A stretch of DNA of 64,000 nucleotides from Cobetia sp. cqz5-12. Its GTDB lineage: Bacteria > Pseudomonadota > Gammaproteobacteria > Pseudomonadales > Halomonadaceae. Positions 28,028-36,630 of the stretch are shown here, one piece after another (positions within the stretch are counted from its first letter, which is position 1; each line of letters begins with the position of its first letter). The DNA lies in assembly GCF_016495405.1 (NCBI RefSeq), contig NZ_CP044522.1, positions 2,261,876 through 2,325,875 of the forward strand, in the 5' to 3' direction. Made by a program: the position numbers and the translations under genes. The notes beneath the pieces were generated by a model. That model did not search any database. It was not told the origin of the DNA and saw only the letters and a list, made by a program, of their open reading frames with translations.

Positions 28028-29350
28028 ATGTCGGTAGACAACATGAAGCTGGAATCCCTCGCCCTGCATCACGGTTACACCTCGGAAGCCACCACCAAGG
28101 CGGCGGCGGTGCCGATCTACCAGACCACCTCCTACACCTTCGATGACACCCAGCACGGCGCGGATCTGTTCGATCTCAAGGTGCCGGGCAACATCTATAC
28201 CCGCATCATGAATCCGACCAATGACGTGCTGGAGCAGCGCATGGCCGCCGTCGAAGGCGGTATCGCAGCGCTGGCGGTGTCTTCCGGCATGGCGGCGATC
28301 ACCTATGCCATCCAGGCACTGGTGCAGGTAGGCGACAACATCGTCAGCACCAGCCAGCTGTATGGCGGTACCTACAACCTGTTCGCCCACAGCCTGCCGC
28401 GTCAGGGGGTCGAGGTGCGCATGGCGGCCTTTGATGATTTCGCCGCACTCGAAGCGCTGATCGATGACAAGACCCGCGCCGTGTTCTGCGAGTCCATCGG
28501 CAATCCTGCCGGCAACATCGTCGATCTCGAACGTCTGGCCGAGATCGCCCACAAGCATGGCGTGCCGCTGATCGTCGACAACACCGTCGCCACCCCGGTG
28601 CTGTGTCGTGCCTTCGATCACGGCGCCGACATCGTGATCCACTCGCTGACCAAGTACATCGGCGGCCACGGCACCACCGTGGGCGGCATCATCATCGATT
28701 CCGGCAAGTTCGACTGGGTCGCCAACAAGGATCGCTTCCCGATCCTCAACGAGCCGGACCCCTCCTATCACGGCGTCGTCTACACCGAAGCCTTCGGTCC
28801 GGCTGCCTATATCGGGCGTTGCCGCGTAGTGCCGCTGCGCAATACCGGCGCTGCGCTCGCGCCGCACAGTGCCTTCCTGCTGCTGCAGGGGCTGGAGACA
28901 CTCGCCCTGCGCATGGAGCGCCACTGCAGCAATGCGCTCGCGCTGGCCAAATACCTTCAGCAACATCCGAGTGTCAGTTGGGTCAATTACGGCGCGCTGC
29001 CGGACAGCCCCTATCACGCCACCTGCCAGAAGATCACCGGCGGCAAGGCCTCCGGCATCATCAGTTTCGGCATAAAGACGGACACGAAAGGGGCCGATCA
29101 GGCCGAAGCCGGGCGAATCGCCGGCGGCAAGTTCATCGATGCGCTGCAGATGATTCTGCGCCTGGTGAATATCGGCGACGCCAAGTCGCTGGCCTGCCAC
29201 CCGGCCTCCACCACCCACCGCCAGCTCAACGAGGAAGAACTGGCCAAGGCCGGGGTCTCGGCGGACCTGATTCGTATCTCGGTGGGGATCGAGCATATCG
29301 ACGACATTATCGCCGATGTCAGTCAGGCGCTGGACAAGGCGGTGGTCTGA
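28028..29350 (+). CDS. metY: O-acetylhomoserine (thiol)-lyase
   Basis: A 440-residue Cys/Met-metabolism PLP enzyme that makes homocysteine from O-acetylhomoserine and sulfide. The PLP lysine is in HSLTKYIGGHGTTVGG (about 209), with YTRIMNPTNDVLEQRMAAVE and SQLYGGTYNLF also typical. Its length (about 430-440) and the VGGIIIDSGKFDW insertion separate MetY from the shorter MetB/MetC/MetZ enzymes. The ATG has AAGGA nine bases upstream. It stands alone on its strand; it links to the window's methionine theme (mmuPM) and sulfide theme only by pathway. Confidence 0.92.
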   Translation: MSVDNMKLESLALHHGYTSEATTKAAAVPIYQTTSYTFDDTQHGADLFDLKVPGNIYTRIMNPTNDVLEQRMAAVEGGIAALAVSSGMAAITYAIQALVQVGDNIVSTSQLYGGTYNLFAHSLPRQGVEVRMAAFDDFAALEALIDDKTRAVFCESIGNPAGNIVDLERLAEIAHKHGVPLIVDNTVATPVLCRAFDHGADIVIHSLTKYIGGHGTTVGGIIIDSGKFDWVANKDRFPILNEPDPSYHGVVYTEAFGPAAYIGRCRVVPLRNTGAALAPHSAFLLLQGLETLALRMERHCSNALALAKYLQQHPSVSWVNYGALPDSPYHATCQKITGGKASGIISFGIKTDTKGADQAEAGRIAGGKFIDALQMILRLVNIGDAKSLACHPASTTHRQLNEEELAKAGVSADLIRISVGIEHIDDIIADVSQALDKAVV

Positions 29351-29420
29351 CCCGAGCGCGACTCTTGAACGACAGTCAGGTGCCATCAGGCGCCAACCAG
29401 GCCGCCTCAGCGACATATCA

Positions 29421-29452
29421 GCGCCCGCGAAGACACGCCTCTTCGCGGGCGC
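29421..29452 (+). terminator. Hairpin after metY
   Basis: A 13-bp perfect stem GCGCCCGCGAAGA/TCTTCGCGGGCGC with a six-base loop. There is no T-run behind it, so termination would be weak or factor-assisted. Confidence 0.5.
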
Positions 29453-29482
29453 CCTGCATTGCTCGCGGGTGCCCTGCATTGC
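29443..29482 (+). repeat. 20-bp tandem duplication
   Basis: TCGCGGGYGCCCTGCATTGC occurs twice head to tail at 29443-29462 and 29463-29482 with one difference. The first unit includes the right arm of the hairpin after metY. Confidence 0.85.
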
Positions 29483-29720
29483 GTGTCCCGATGACTGCTG
29501 CTTCTCTCAGGTCTGCCAGAACCGAAATGGGCACCAATAATATAACGGTATATTCATAACTGACTCTCAGATGGGCGGGACATCCAGACCCAGCATAAAT
29601 CTGGTTAATACCAAGAATAAGAATTCGCAACTACCGAAATACACGAGCAGAACACACTCTTGGGTCAAGGCGTACACAGAGACGCCTGTCACGACGATAA
29701 CAACTCCAAGAGGTGTCCCG

Positions 29721-30713
29721 ATGAAATCCGTCCCGCTGAAGCCTGCCCTGCTGACCGCTGCCATCACGGCGGCCTGCGCCATGCCCCTGAGCGCCGCTCA
29801 GGCCCAGGATATCAAGCTCGGCCACGTGCTGGCGCCGACCCATAGCTGGAACATCGCGGCGGAAGGCTTCGCCAAGGATGTCGCCGAGGCCACCGAGGGC
29901 CGCGTCAATTTCCAGGTCTTTCCCAGTGGTCAGCTCGGCAACGAGAAGACCGTCGTCGAAGGCATGCAGATCGGCAGCGTGCCGGCCGGCGTGATCGGCT
30001 GTGGTTCCTTCCAGCCGCTGGATGCGCGCTTCGGCATCGTCGAACTGCCCTACTCCTGGCCGGACCGCGAACATGCCTACGCCGCCTATGACGGCAAGCT
30101 GGGCGATGCGCTCGAGGACATCGCCGACGAGCACAACATGAAGATCCTGTCCTGGTGGGAGAACGGCTTCCGTCACGTCACCAACAATCGCGGCCCCATC
30201 ACCACCCCGGAAGACCTCGCCGGCCTGAAGATTCGCGTCACGCCGGACAAGATGCGTCTGGACACCTTCACCGCGCTGGGTTCAAGCCCGGCACCGCTGT
30301 CCTTCGGTGAACTCTACTCCGCGCTGCAGCAGGGCGTGTTCGATGCCCAGGAAAACCCGCTGGCCATCATCTATTCCTCCTCGTTCAGCGAAGTGCAGGA
30401 CTACGTCTCCCTCACCGGTCACGTCTGGGCACCGGCGTGTCTGACCATGTCCAACTTCACCTGGAATCAGCTCTCCGAGCAGGATCAGGCCGCGGTACAG
30501 AAGAGCGCCGACGAATGGCGTGACAAGCAGCGCGCGATGACCCAGAAGGATGACGCCGAGCTGGTCGCCAAGCTGGAAGAAGCCGGCATGCAGGTCAACG
30601 AGGTCGATACCGCGCCCTTCAATGCCAAGGTGCAGGGGGTGTGGGCCGAGTACACCGACGTCTTCGGGCCTGAGCTGATGGGCCTGGTCGAGCAATACCG
30701 CAAGGGCGAGTGA
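29721..30713 (+). CDS. TRAP transporter solute-binding protein DctP (cluster 1)
   Basis: A 330-residue periplasmic DctP-family binding protein. The signal peptide is MKSVPLKPALLTAAITAACA, cleaved near AQA-QD. The mature protein has QVFPSGQLGNEKTVVEGMQ, the carboxylate-binding arginine in GLKIRVTPDKMR and the FDAQENPLAIIYSSSFSE segment usual for organic-acid binders. The ATG at 29721 has AGAGGTG upstream. It is the first gene of a tight cluster with its own DctQ and DctM and four catabolic enzymes, and it sets that cluster's substrate, presumably a carboxylate. Confidence 0.92.
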   Translation: MKSVPLKPALLTAAITAACAMPLSAAQAQDIKLGHVLAPTHSWNIAAEGFAKDVAEATEGRVNFQVFPSGQLGNEKTVVEGMQIGSVPAGVIGCGSFQPLDARFGIVELPYSWPDREHAYAAYDGKLGDALEDIADEHNMKILSWWENGFRHVTNNRGPITTPEDLAGLKIRVTPDKMRLDTFTALGSSPAPLSFGELYSALQQGVFDAQENPLAIIYSSSFSEVQDYVSLTGHVWAPACLTMSNFTWNQLSEQDQAAVQKSADEWRDKQRAMTQKDDAELVAKLEEAGMQVNEVDTAPFNAKVQGVWAEYTDVFGPELMGLVEQYRKGE

Positions 30714-30715
30714 CG

Positions 30716-31309
30716 ATGTCTTCCGCCTCTCCCTCCGTCAAGCCGCTGGCAGTGCTGTGTGCCGTGCGTACCTTGATGATCACCCTCTCACGTTGGAGCT
30801 GCCGGGGCTGTCTGGCCCTGGCTGCCAGCGGCGTGGCCGCCCTGTCGGCATTGGTGATCTGGACCGTCTTCATGCGCTGGGTGATGGGTCAGCCGCCGCA
30901 CTGGGCAGAGGAATTGCCGCAGCTGGTGCTGGTCTGGACGACATTGCTGGCCGCGGTGTCCTGCACCCGCAACCGCACTCACCTGAGTGCGGGCCTGCTG
31001 CCGCTGCTGGTGCGCTCGGTGCGTATCCAGCGCATCACCGGACGCATCACTGACGCCATGATCCTGATCATGCTGGTGTTGCTGGCCAAGGCAGGCATGG
31101 ACCTGACCGCCATCACGATGCGCCAGACCACCACCGCGCTGCAGATTCCGGCCGGCATCGTCTATCTGTCCGTGCCGCTGTGCTGCACCGCGATGGCACT
31201 CGTCCAGCTTGAGCATCTGTTGAGCCCTTCAGCGATCGGAGCCGAGGCTCACGAGACGCATGCCACTGCGCCTGACAACGCTTCCTCTCGCCAAGGAGAT
31301 GCCCCATGA
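30716..31309 (+). CDS. TRAP transporter small membrane subunit DctQ (cluster 1)
   Basis: A 197-residue membrane protein with four hydrophobic segments (CLALAASGVAALSALVIWTV first) and the DctQ landmark WAEELPQLVLVWTTLLAA. It starts two bases after the DctP stop and overlaps DctM by four bases (ATGA), so all three are coupled. It bridges the periplasmic binding protein and the large channel subunit. The C-terminal tail is short and polar. Confidence 0.9.
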   Translation: MSSASPSVKPLAVLCAVRTLMITLSRWSCRGCLALAASGVAALSALVIWTVFMRWVMGQPPHWAEELPQLVLVWTTLLAAVSCTRNRTHLSAGLLPLLVRSVRIQRITGRITDAMILIMLVLLAKAGMDLTAITMRQTTTALQIPAGIVYLSVPLCCTAMALVQLEHLLSPSAIGAEAHETHATAPDNASSRQGDAP

Positions 31310-32595
31310 CTCTCGGCGCCCTGGCTCTGCTCGGCGTATTCGCGCTCGGCATCCTCATCGACATTCCCATCGCCTTCGCGCTGTTGATGTCGGCCCTCTT
31401 CTATCTGCTGGCCTTCGGTGCCGCGCCCATGATGGTCTCGGCGCAGCAATTCGTGGCCGGAATGGAAAGCTTCACCCTGCTGGCGATCCCGCTGTTCGTG
31501 CTCGCCGCCCAGTTGATGAATCGCGCTGGCCTCACTGAGCGCCTGGTACGACTGTGCATGGCGATGGTCGGTGATATCCGCGGCGGCCTGGCGGTGGTCG
31601 CGGTGCTGGCCTGCATGATGTTCGGCGCGCTGTCGGGTTCCGGTGTGGCGGACGTGATCGCCATCGGCAGCATGCTGCTGCCCACCATGGCCCGCAATGG
31701 CTATGACAAGGGCTTCAGCAGTGCGCTGGTCGGTACCGCCAGCTCCATCGGCACCGTGATTCCGCCCAGCATCGTGATGATCGTCTACGGCACCACCTCC
31801 AACACCTCGGTGGGCCAGCTGTTCATGGGCGGCATCATCCCCGGCCTGATGCTGACGGTCGCGCTGGTCGGCGTCGCTCTCTACATGTCACGCAAGCATG
31901 GCTGGTCGGGCGGTGTCGCGGCCCGTGTGCCCGGCGAGCGTCGCCGCGCCCTACTCAGTGCCATGCCGGCGCTGATGGTGCCGGTGATGATCATCGGCGG
32001 TATCCGCTTCGGGGTCTTCACGCCCACCGAGGCCGCCGCCTCCGCGATTCTCTACGCCATCATCATCGGTACCTGTGTCTATCGCAGTCTGACCTGGCGC
32101 GGCTTCCTGGACAGTGTCCGCGCGACCGCCGAAACCACCGGCGCCATCCTGCTGATCATCGGTGCGGCTGGCATGTTCGCCTGGGGCCTGACCTACGAGC
32201 AGGTGCCGCAGGCCATCGCCCAGCTGATCGGCGAATTCACCGACAGCCGCATCAGCGTCCTGCTGCTGCTGACCGCCGTGCTGCTGGTGCTGGGTTCCTT
32301 CATGGAAAGCGTGGCGATCATCATCATCGTGACGCCCATCGTGATGCCGCTGCTGGCGCAATACGGCATCAGCCCGGTGCACTTCGGAGTGCTGCTGACC
32401 GTCAATCTGGCCATCGGTGCCAACACGCCACCGCTGGGCATCGACCTGATGGCCGCGTGTCGCATCGCCGGGATCAACGTCAGCGACTCGCTGCGTCCGC
32501 TGGGCCTGATGCTGGGCGCGATGCTGACCGTGCTGATGCTGATCACCTTCATTCCGGAACTCGTGCTGTTCCTGCCCAACCTGATGGAGGGCTGA
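31306..32595 (+). CDS. TRAP transporter large membrane subunit DctM (cluster 1)
   Basis: A 429-residue multi-pass sodium-coupled permease of the DctM family with two hydrophobic repeats. Landmarks are LLAIPLFVLAAQLMNRAG, ALSGSGVADVIAIGSMLLP, VIPPSIVMIVYG and the second-repeat NLAIGANTPPLGIDLMAACR. Start ATG overlaps the DctQ stop as ATGA. It carries the substrate bound by the DctP protein upstream. Confidence 0.93.
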   Translation: MTLGALALLGVFALGILIDIPIAFALLMSALFYLLAFGAAPMMVSAQQFVAGMESFTLLAIPLFVLAAQLMNRAGLTERLVRLCMAMVGDIRGGLAVVAVLACMMFGALSGSGVADVIAIGSMLLPTMARNGYDKGFSSALVGTASSIGTVIPPSIVMIVYGTTSNTSVGQLFMGGIIPGLMLTVALVGVALYMSRKHGWSGGVAARVPGERRRALLSAMPALMVPVMIIGGIRFGVFTPTEAAASAILYAIIIGTCVYRSLTWRGFLDSVRATAETTGAILLIIGAAGMFAWGLTYEQVPQAIAQLIGEFTDSRISVLLLLTAVLLVLGSFMESVAIIIIVTPIVMPLLAQYGISPVHFGVLLTVNLAIGANTPPLGIDLMAACRIAGINVSDSLRPLGLMLGAMLTVLMLITFIPELVLFLPNLMEG

Positions 32596-32598
32596 GCG

Positions 32599-33396
32599 AT
32601 GACCTCTCTTGCCACTCAGCCCCTCCCGCAGCGCTGGCTTTTCGTGCCCGGCGATGACGCTGCACGACTGGAAGCCGCGCTCACCAGCGGTGCCGATGCC
32701 ATCGTGGTCGATCTCGAGGAGTTCACCCCGGCCGTCGGACGCGAGCTTGCCATCAGCCGCTTCGCCGAATTCGCCAGACGCGCCCGTGCCCTCGAGATAT
32801 GGCCGTGCGTGCGTCTCAACCGGCTCACGCACGGCGGACATGACGAGCTGGCCGAACTGATCAGCACCGCCCTGGGCGATTCCACCGGGACTCCTGCCGC
32901 CATCTTCCTGCCCGCCGTCGAGCAACGCGCCCAGCTGGCAGCTCTGGATGACGCCCTCGCCGAGCAGGAAGACCTGCATGGCCTGCCACAGGCTTGCCTG
33001 AAAAGTGTCGCGACGCTGGAAAGCCAGGCCGGACTGCTGGCCGCCGAGGAACTGCTTGCCCCGGGCGATGACACGCCACGCCTGCTGGGTGCGCTGATCG
33101 GTACCGGGGATCTGGCCGCGGATCTCGGACTGATGCCGGATTTGCCCGTCGCCATCATCACCGAGACGCTCAAGCCGTGGCGCGAGCGACTGGCGAAGGT
33201 CTGCCAGCGCCATGAACGACTGGCCATCGATGGCCCATGGCGCTGGCAGCACGGGCTGGGCACCGACCAGCACTGGGCCAACCAGCAGGGGTTCAAGGCA
33301 CGCTGCGTCATCCACCCCGAACAGCTCGAAGCGCTTTATGACCTTATGCCCGCTCGCGGCGCTGACCCGATGCCCGCTGGTGGGACGCAGACCTGA
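32599..33396 (+). CDS. HpcH/HpaI aldolase, CitE-like lyase
   Basis: A 265-residue TIM-barrel lyase of the CitE/HpcH family, which cleaves or forms carbon-carbon bonds in beta-hydroxy acids or their CoA esters using Mg2+. Recognisable segments are WLFVPGDDAARLEAAL, VVDLEEFTP and LIGTGDLAADLG. It starts three bases past dctM and so belongs to the TRAP operon. The order of genes suggests it acts on a product of the other enzymes in this cluster; the substrate is unknown. Confidence 0.85.
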   Translation: MTSLATQPLPQRWLFVPGDDAARLEAALTSGADAIVVDLEEFTPAVGRELAISRFAEFARRARALEIWPCVRLNRLTHGGHDELAELISTALGDSTGTPAAIFLPAVEQRAQLAALDDALAEQEDLHGLPQACLKSVATLESQAGLLAAEELLAPGDDTPRLLGALIGTGDLAADLGLMPDLPVAIITETLKPWRERLAKVCQRHERLAIDGPWRWQHGLGTDQHWANQQGFKARCVIHPEQLEALYDLMPARGADPMPAGGTQT

Positions 33397-33548
33397 TGCC
33401 CGTCGACAGCAACGCATCTCAGTGCTGAGGGTTTCCCTGACGAGCCCCGCACCTAATTCATTGCCGCTTCAAGGCACCGATTTCTCAACACCGTTTCTCA
33501 GTACCGATTTCTCAACATCGAATTCTCAACAACAACGAGAGCACTCCC

Positions 33549-35282
33549 ATGACTCAGGCCGCGAACACCTCCTCCGCTTCCACCCTGCCGCTGCGCAATG
33601 GCGGGCAGATCCTCGTCGACCAGATCCGTCTGCACGGTACCAAGCGTGTCTTCCTGGTGCCGGGCGAAAGCTACCTGCCGTGCATCGATGCGCTCAATGA
33701 GCACAAGGGTGCCATCGAGCCCATCGTCTGCCGCCAGGAAAGTGGCGCGGGCTATATGGCCGAGGCCTACGGCAAGCTGACCAACGAGCCGGGCGTGTGC
33801 TTCGTCACCCGTGGCCCGGGCGCCACCAACGCCTCCATCGCCGTACACACCGCCTATCAGGATTCCACGCCGATGATCCTGTTCATCGGTCAGGTCGGTG
33901 GCGACTTCATCGAGCGCGAAGCCTTCCAGGAAATCGATTACCGCCGCATGTTCGGCGAGATGACCAAGTGGGTCGCGCAGATCGATGACACCTCGCGCAT
34001 TCCGGAATACATCGCGCGTGCCTATCAGGTGGCGCGCAGCGGTCGTCCGGGGCCGGTGGTGCTGGCACTGCCCGAAGACACCCTGTGGGGCGAGGCGCAG
34101 GTCGCGGACGTCAAGCCGCACCCGCGTCTGGCCACCTACCCGGGTCAGCCGCAGCTGGATAAGCTCAAGCGCCTGCTTGCGACTGCCGAGCGCCCCTTCC
34201 TGCTGGTCGGTGGCAGCGGCTGGACCCGCGATGCCCAGGTCGCGCTGGAAGGCTTCGCCCAGCGCTTCGATATCCCCACCGGTGTCGCCTGGCGCCGTCT
34301 GGAGTGCGTGGATGCGGAACTGCCGCAATTCGCCGGTCATGTCGGCATGGGCATGCATGACGCACTGCGCCAGCAGCTGGTCGAGAGTGATCTGGTGATC
34401 GCCGTCGGTACCCGTATCGGCGAAGCCACCAGCGAAGGCTACAGCTGGATCCAGTCACCGGTGCCGACCCAGAAGCTGGTGCACATCTACGCAGACCCGG
34501 AAGAGCTGGGCCGTGTCTATCAACCGACGCTGGCCATCAATACCGACGTCAACGGCTTCTCACTGGCGCTCTCCACCCTGTCACCGGACAGCGCACCGCG
34601 CTGGTCTGACATCACCCGCGAGGCACGCGCCGCCTATCTGGCCACGCTGGAAGAGCAGCCGTCGCCGGGCCCGCTGAGCCTGGACAAGGTCAGCCTGACC
34701 GTCGATCGCATTCTCGATGGCAAGGGCTGCATCAGCGTCGGCGCCGGCAACTACGCGCTCTACGCCCACCGCTATGTGCGCTTCCGTGGCCTGGGCAGTT
34801 CGCTGGCTCCGACCGTCGGTTCCATGGGCTATGGCCTGCCCGCCGCCATCTCCAGCAAGCTCGAGTTCCCGGAGCGCCCCGCCGTCTGCTACGCCGGTGA
34901 TGGCTGCTTCCAGATGAACCTGCAGGAACTGGGCGTGGCGCTGCAGTACCGCCTCGGCATCGTAGTGCTGGTGTTCAACAACGGCATGTGGGGCACCATC
35001 CGTGCCCACCAGGAAAACGACTTCCCGGGCCGCGAGATCGCACTGACCTTCACCAATCCGGACTTCGCGGCGCTGGTCACCGCCTACGGCGGCCTCGGTC
35101 AGGTGGTGGAGAAGGACGAGGACTTCGAGGAAAGCTTCACGCGCGCGCTGGAATTCGCCGACCGCGAGCGTCTGCCGGCCCTGATCGAGCTGCGCTATGA
35201 CCCGGACGGTATCGCCCCGGGCAAGCTGCTGAGCGGCATCCGCGAAGACGCTCTGACACGCAACGACAAGGCAGGTATCTGA
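33549..35282 (+). CDS. Acetolactate-synthase-like ThDP-dependent enzyme
   Basis: A 577-residue thiamine diphosphate enzyme of the acetolactate synthase/2-oxo-acid decarboxylase superfamily. It has the three domains in order: the activating glutamate in CRQESGAGYMAEAYGK, a central Rossmann-like domain, and the ThDP motif GDGCFQMNLQELGV ending NNGMW. It is not ilvB-like in context: no small subunit is present, and it sits between a CitE-like lyase and an M20 hydrolase. A decarboxylase or carboligase acting on a 2-oxo acid, whose aldehyde product goes to the downstream aldehyde dehydrogenase, is the likely role. Start ATG at 33549 has a GAGAG site upstream. Confidence 0.85.
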   Translation: MTQAANTSSASTLPLRNGGQILVDQIRLHGTKRVFLVPGESYLPCIDALNEHKGAIEPIVCRQESGAGYMAEAYGKLTNEPGVCFVTRGPGATNASIAVHTAYQDSTPMILFIGQVGGDFIEREAFQEIDYRRMFGEMTKWVAQIDDTSRIPEYIARAYQVARSGRPGPVVLALPEDTLWGEAQVADVKPHPRLATYPGQPQLDKLKRLLATAERPFLLVGGSGWTRDAQVALEGFAQRFDIPTGVAWRRLECVDAELPQFAGHVGMGMHDALRQQLVESDLVIAVGTRIGEATSEGYSWIQSPVPTQKLVHIYADPEELGRVYQPTLAINTDVNGFSLALSTLSPDSAPRWSDITREARAAYLATLEEQPSPGPLSLDKVSLTVDRILDGKGCISVGAGNYALYAHRYVRFRGLGSSLAPTVGSMGYGLPAAISSKLEFPERPAVCYAGDGCFQMNLQELGVALQYRLGIVVLVFNNGMWGTIRAHQENDFPGREIALTFTNPDFAALVTAYGGLGQVVEKDEDFEESFTRALEFADRERLPALIELRYDPDGIAPGKLLSGIREDALTRNDKAGI

Positions 35283-35283
35283 C

Positions 35284-36630
35284 ATGAGCACATCCACAAC
35301 TCAAGCGACTCAAGACGTGCTGGACTCCCTCGCCCTGCGCGTCGATGGCAAGCGCCTGTGGGACGCGCTGATGACATTGGCCGAGATCGGCGCCACGCCC
35401 AAGGGCGGAAACTGCCGTCTGGCCCTGACCGAAGAAGACCGCGCCGGCCGCGAGCTGGTCACCGGCTGGCTCGAGGCCGCCGGCCTGACACTGCGCGTCG
35501 ACGAGATCGGCAACATCTTCGCCCGTCGTCCGGGCCGCAATGACAGCCTGCCACCGGTGGCCACCGGCAGCCATATCGACACCCAGCCCACCGGCGGCAA
35601 GTTCGACGGTTGCTTCGGCGTGCTGGCTGGCCTTGAGGTCATGCGCGTGCTGGATGAACACGGCATCGAGACCGAAGCGCCGCTGGAAGTGGTGATCTGG
35701 ACCAACGAGGAAGGCAGCCGCTTCGTGCCGGTGATGATGGGGTCCGGCGTGCATGCGGGCTTGATCCCGCTGGAGAAGGCGCTGGCCGCCACCGACCGTG
35801 ACGGCGACAGCGTTGCCGCATCGCTTGAGCGCACCGGCTATGCCGGCGACGTGGCGGTGGGCAGCCATGATTTCGGCGCCTATTTCGAGGCGCATATCGA
35901 GCAGGGCCCGGTGCTGGAGCAGGAAGAGATCACCATCGGTGCCGTCACCGGCTCGCTGGGTCTGCACTGGTTCGACGTGGTAGTCAGCGGTCAGGAAGCC
36001 CACGCCGGCCCGACGCCGATGCCCTACCGCCGCGATGCGCTCAAGACCGCCTGCGCGCTGGTCAGCGATATCCTGACACTGGCCGATGCCTACCAGCCCA
36101 ATGGCCGCGTCACCTGTGGCGAATTCAATGTGCATCCCAACTCGCGCAACGTGATTCCGGGCCAGGTGCGCTTCAGTGTCGACCTGCGCCACCTGGAACC
36201 GGCGGTACTGGCCGAGATGCACGACCAGCTCAAGGCGCTGTGCCTCAAGCATCACGCCGCCAACCAGAGCGACAAGCAGCGCGTCGATGTCGAACTGATC
36301 GAAGTGCAGCACATTCCGCCGACGCCCTTCGCGCCGGAACTGATCGAGATGGTGCGCAGTGCAAGTCAGGAGCTGAACCTCAGCTTCCGCGACATGGAAA
36401 CCGGTGCCGGTCACGACGCCGTGCAGATCGCCGGCATCAATCCGGTAGCGATGATCTTCGTGCCCTGCGAAGACGGCATCAGCCACAACGAGAGCGAGAA
36501 CGCCGAGCCTGCCGATCTCGAAGCCGGTGCCAATGTGCTGCTGCTGGCGATGCTCAAGCGCGCCGGTGTCGTCATCCGCGGCTCTCTCGCCGACAGCGCC
36601 AACACCACCACCGCGGAGAACGCCCAATGA
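35284..36630 (+). CDS. M20 zinc hydrolase, N-carbamoyl-L-amino acid hydrolase/allantoate amidohydrolase type
   Basis: A 448-residue M20-family amidohydrolase (HyuC/AllC type) that cleaves ureido or carbamoyl groups. Zinc-site segments are TGSHIDTQPTGGKFDG (His about 97) and WTNEEGSRF, and the dimerisation-domain HAGPTPMPYRRDALKTA and final GHDAVQ motifs are in place. Start ATG follows the ThDP enzyme stop by one base. It overlaps the next gene by four (ATGA). A ureido or N-carbamoyl substrate would make sense with an amino-acid-like carboxylate imported by the TRAP system, but this is inference. Confidence 0.88.
   Translation: MSTSTTQATQDVLDSLALRVDGKRLWDALMTLAEIGATPKGGNCRLALTEEDRAGRELVTGWLEAAGLTLRVDEIGNIFARRPGRNDSLPPVATGSHIDTQPTGGKFDGCFGVLAGLEVMRVLDEHGIETEAPLEVVIWTNEEGSRFVPVMMGSGVHAGLIPLEKALAATDRDGDSVAASLERTGYAGDVAVGSHDFGAYFEAHIEQGPVLEQEEITIGAVTGSLGLHWFDVVVSGQEAHAGPTPMPYRRDALKTACALVSDILTLADAYQPNGRVTCGEFNVHPNSRNVIPGQVRFSVDLRHLEPAVLAEMHDQLKALCLKHHAANQSDKQRVDVELIEVQHIPPTPFAPELIEMVRSASQELNLSFRDMETGAGHDAVQIAGINPVAMIFVPCEDGISHNESENAEPADLEAGANVLLLAMLKRAGVVIRGSLADSANTTTAENAQ

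Larger units (their letters stand above)
29351..29720 (+). promoter_or_regulatory. Upstream region of the first TRAP cluster
   Basis: This 370-base gap holds the metY hairpin, the 20-bp duplication and, at 29539-29554, a perfect inverted repeat AATATA-ACGG-TATATT in an AT-rich setting. That palindrome is a candidate operator for the TRAP cluster that starts at 29721. No ORF is supported. Confidence 0.45.

Noticed and set aside
33549..35282. ilvB/ilvI acetolactate synthase large subunit
   Set aside because: No small regulatory subunit gene follows and the gene sits in a catabolic TRAP cluster, so branched-chain biosynthesis is unlikely.
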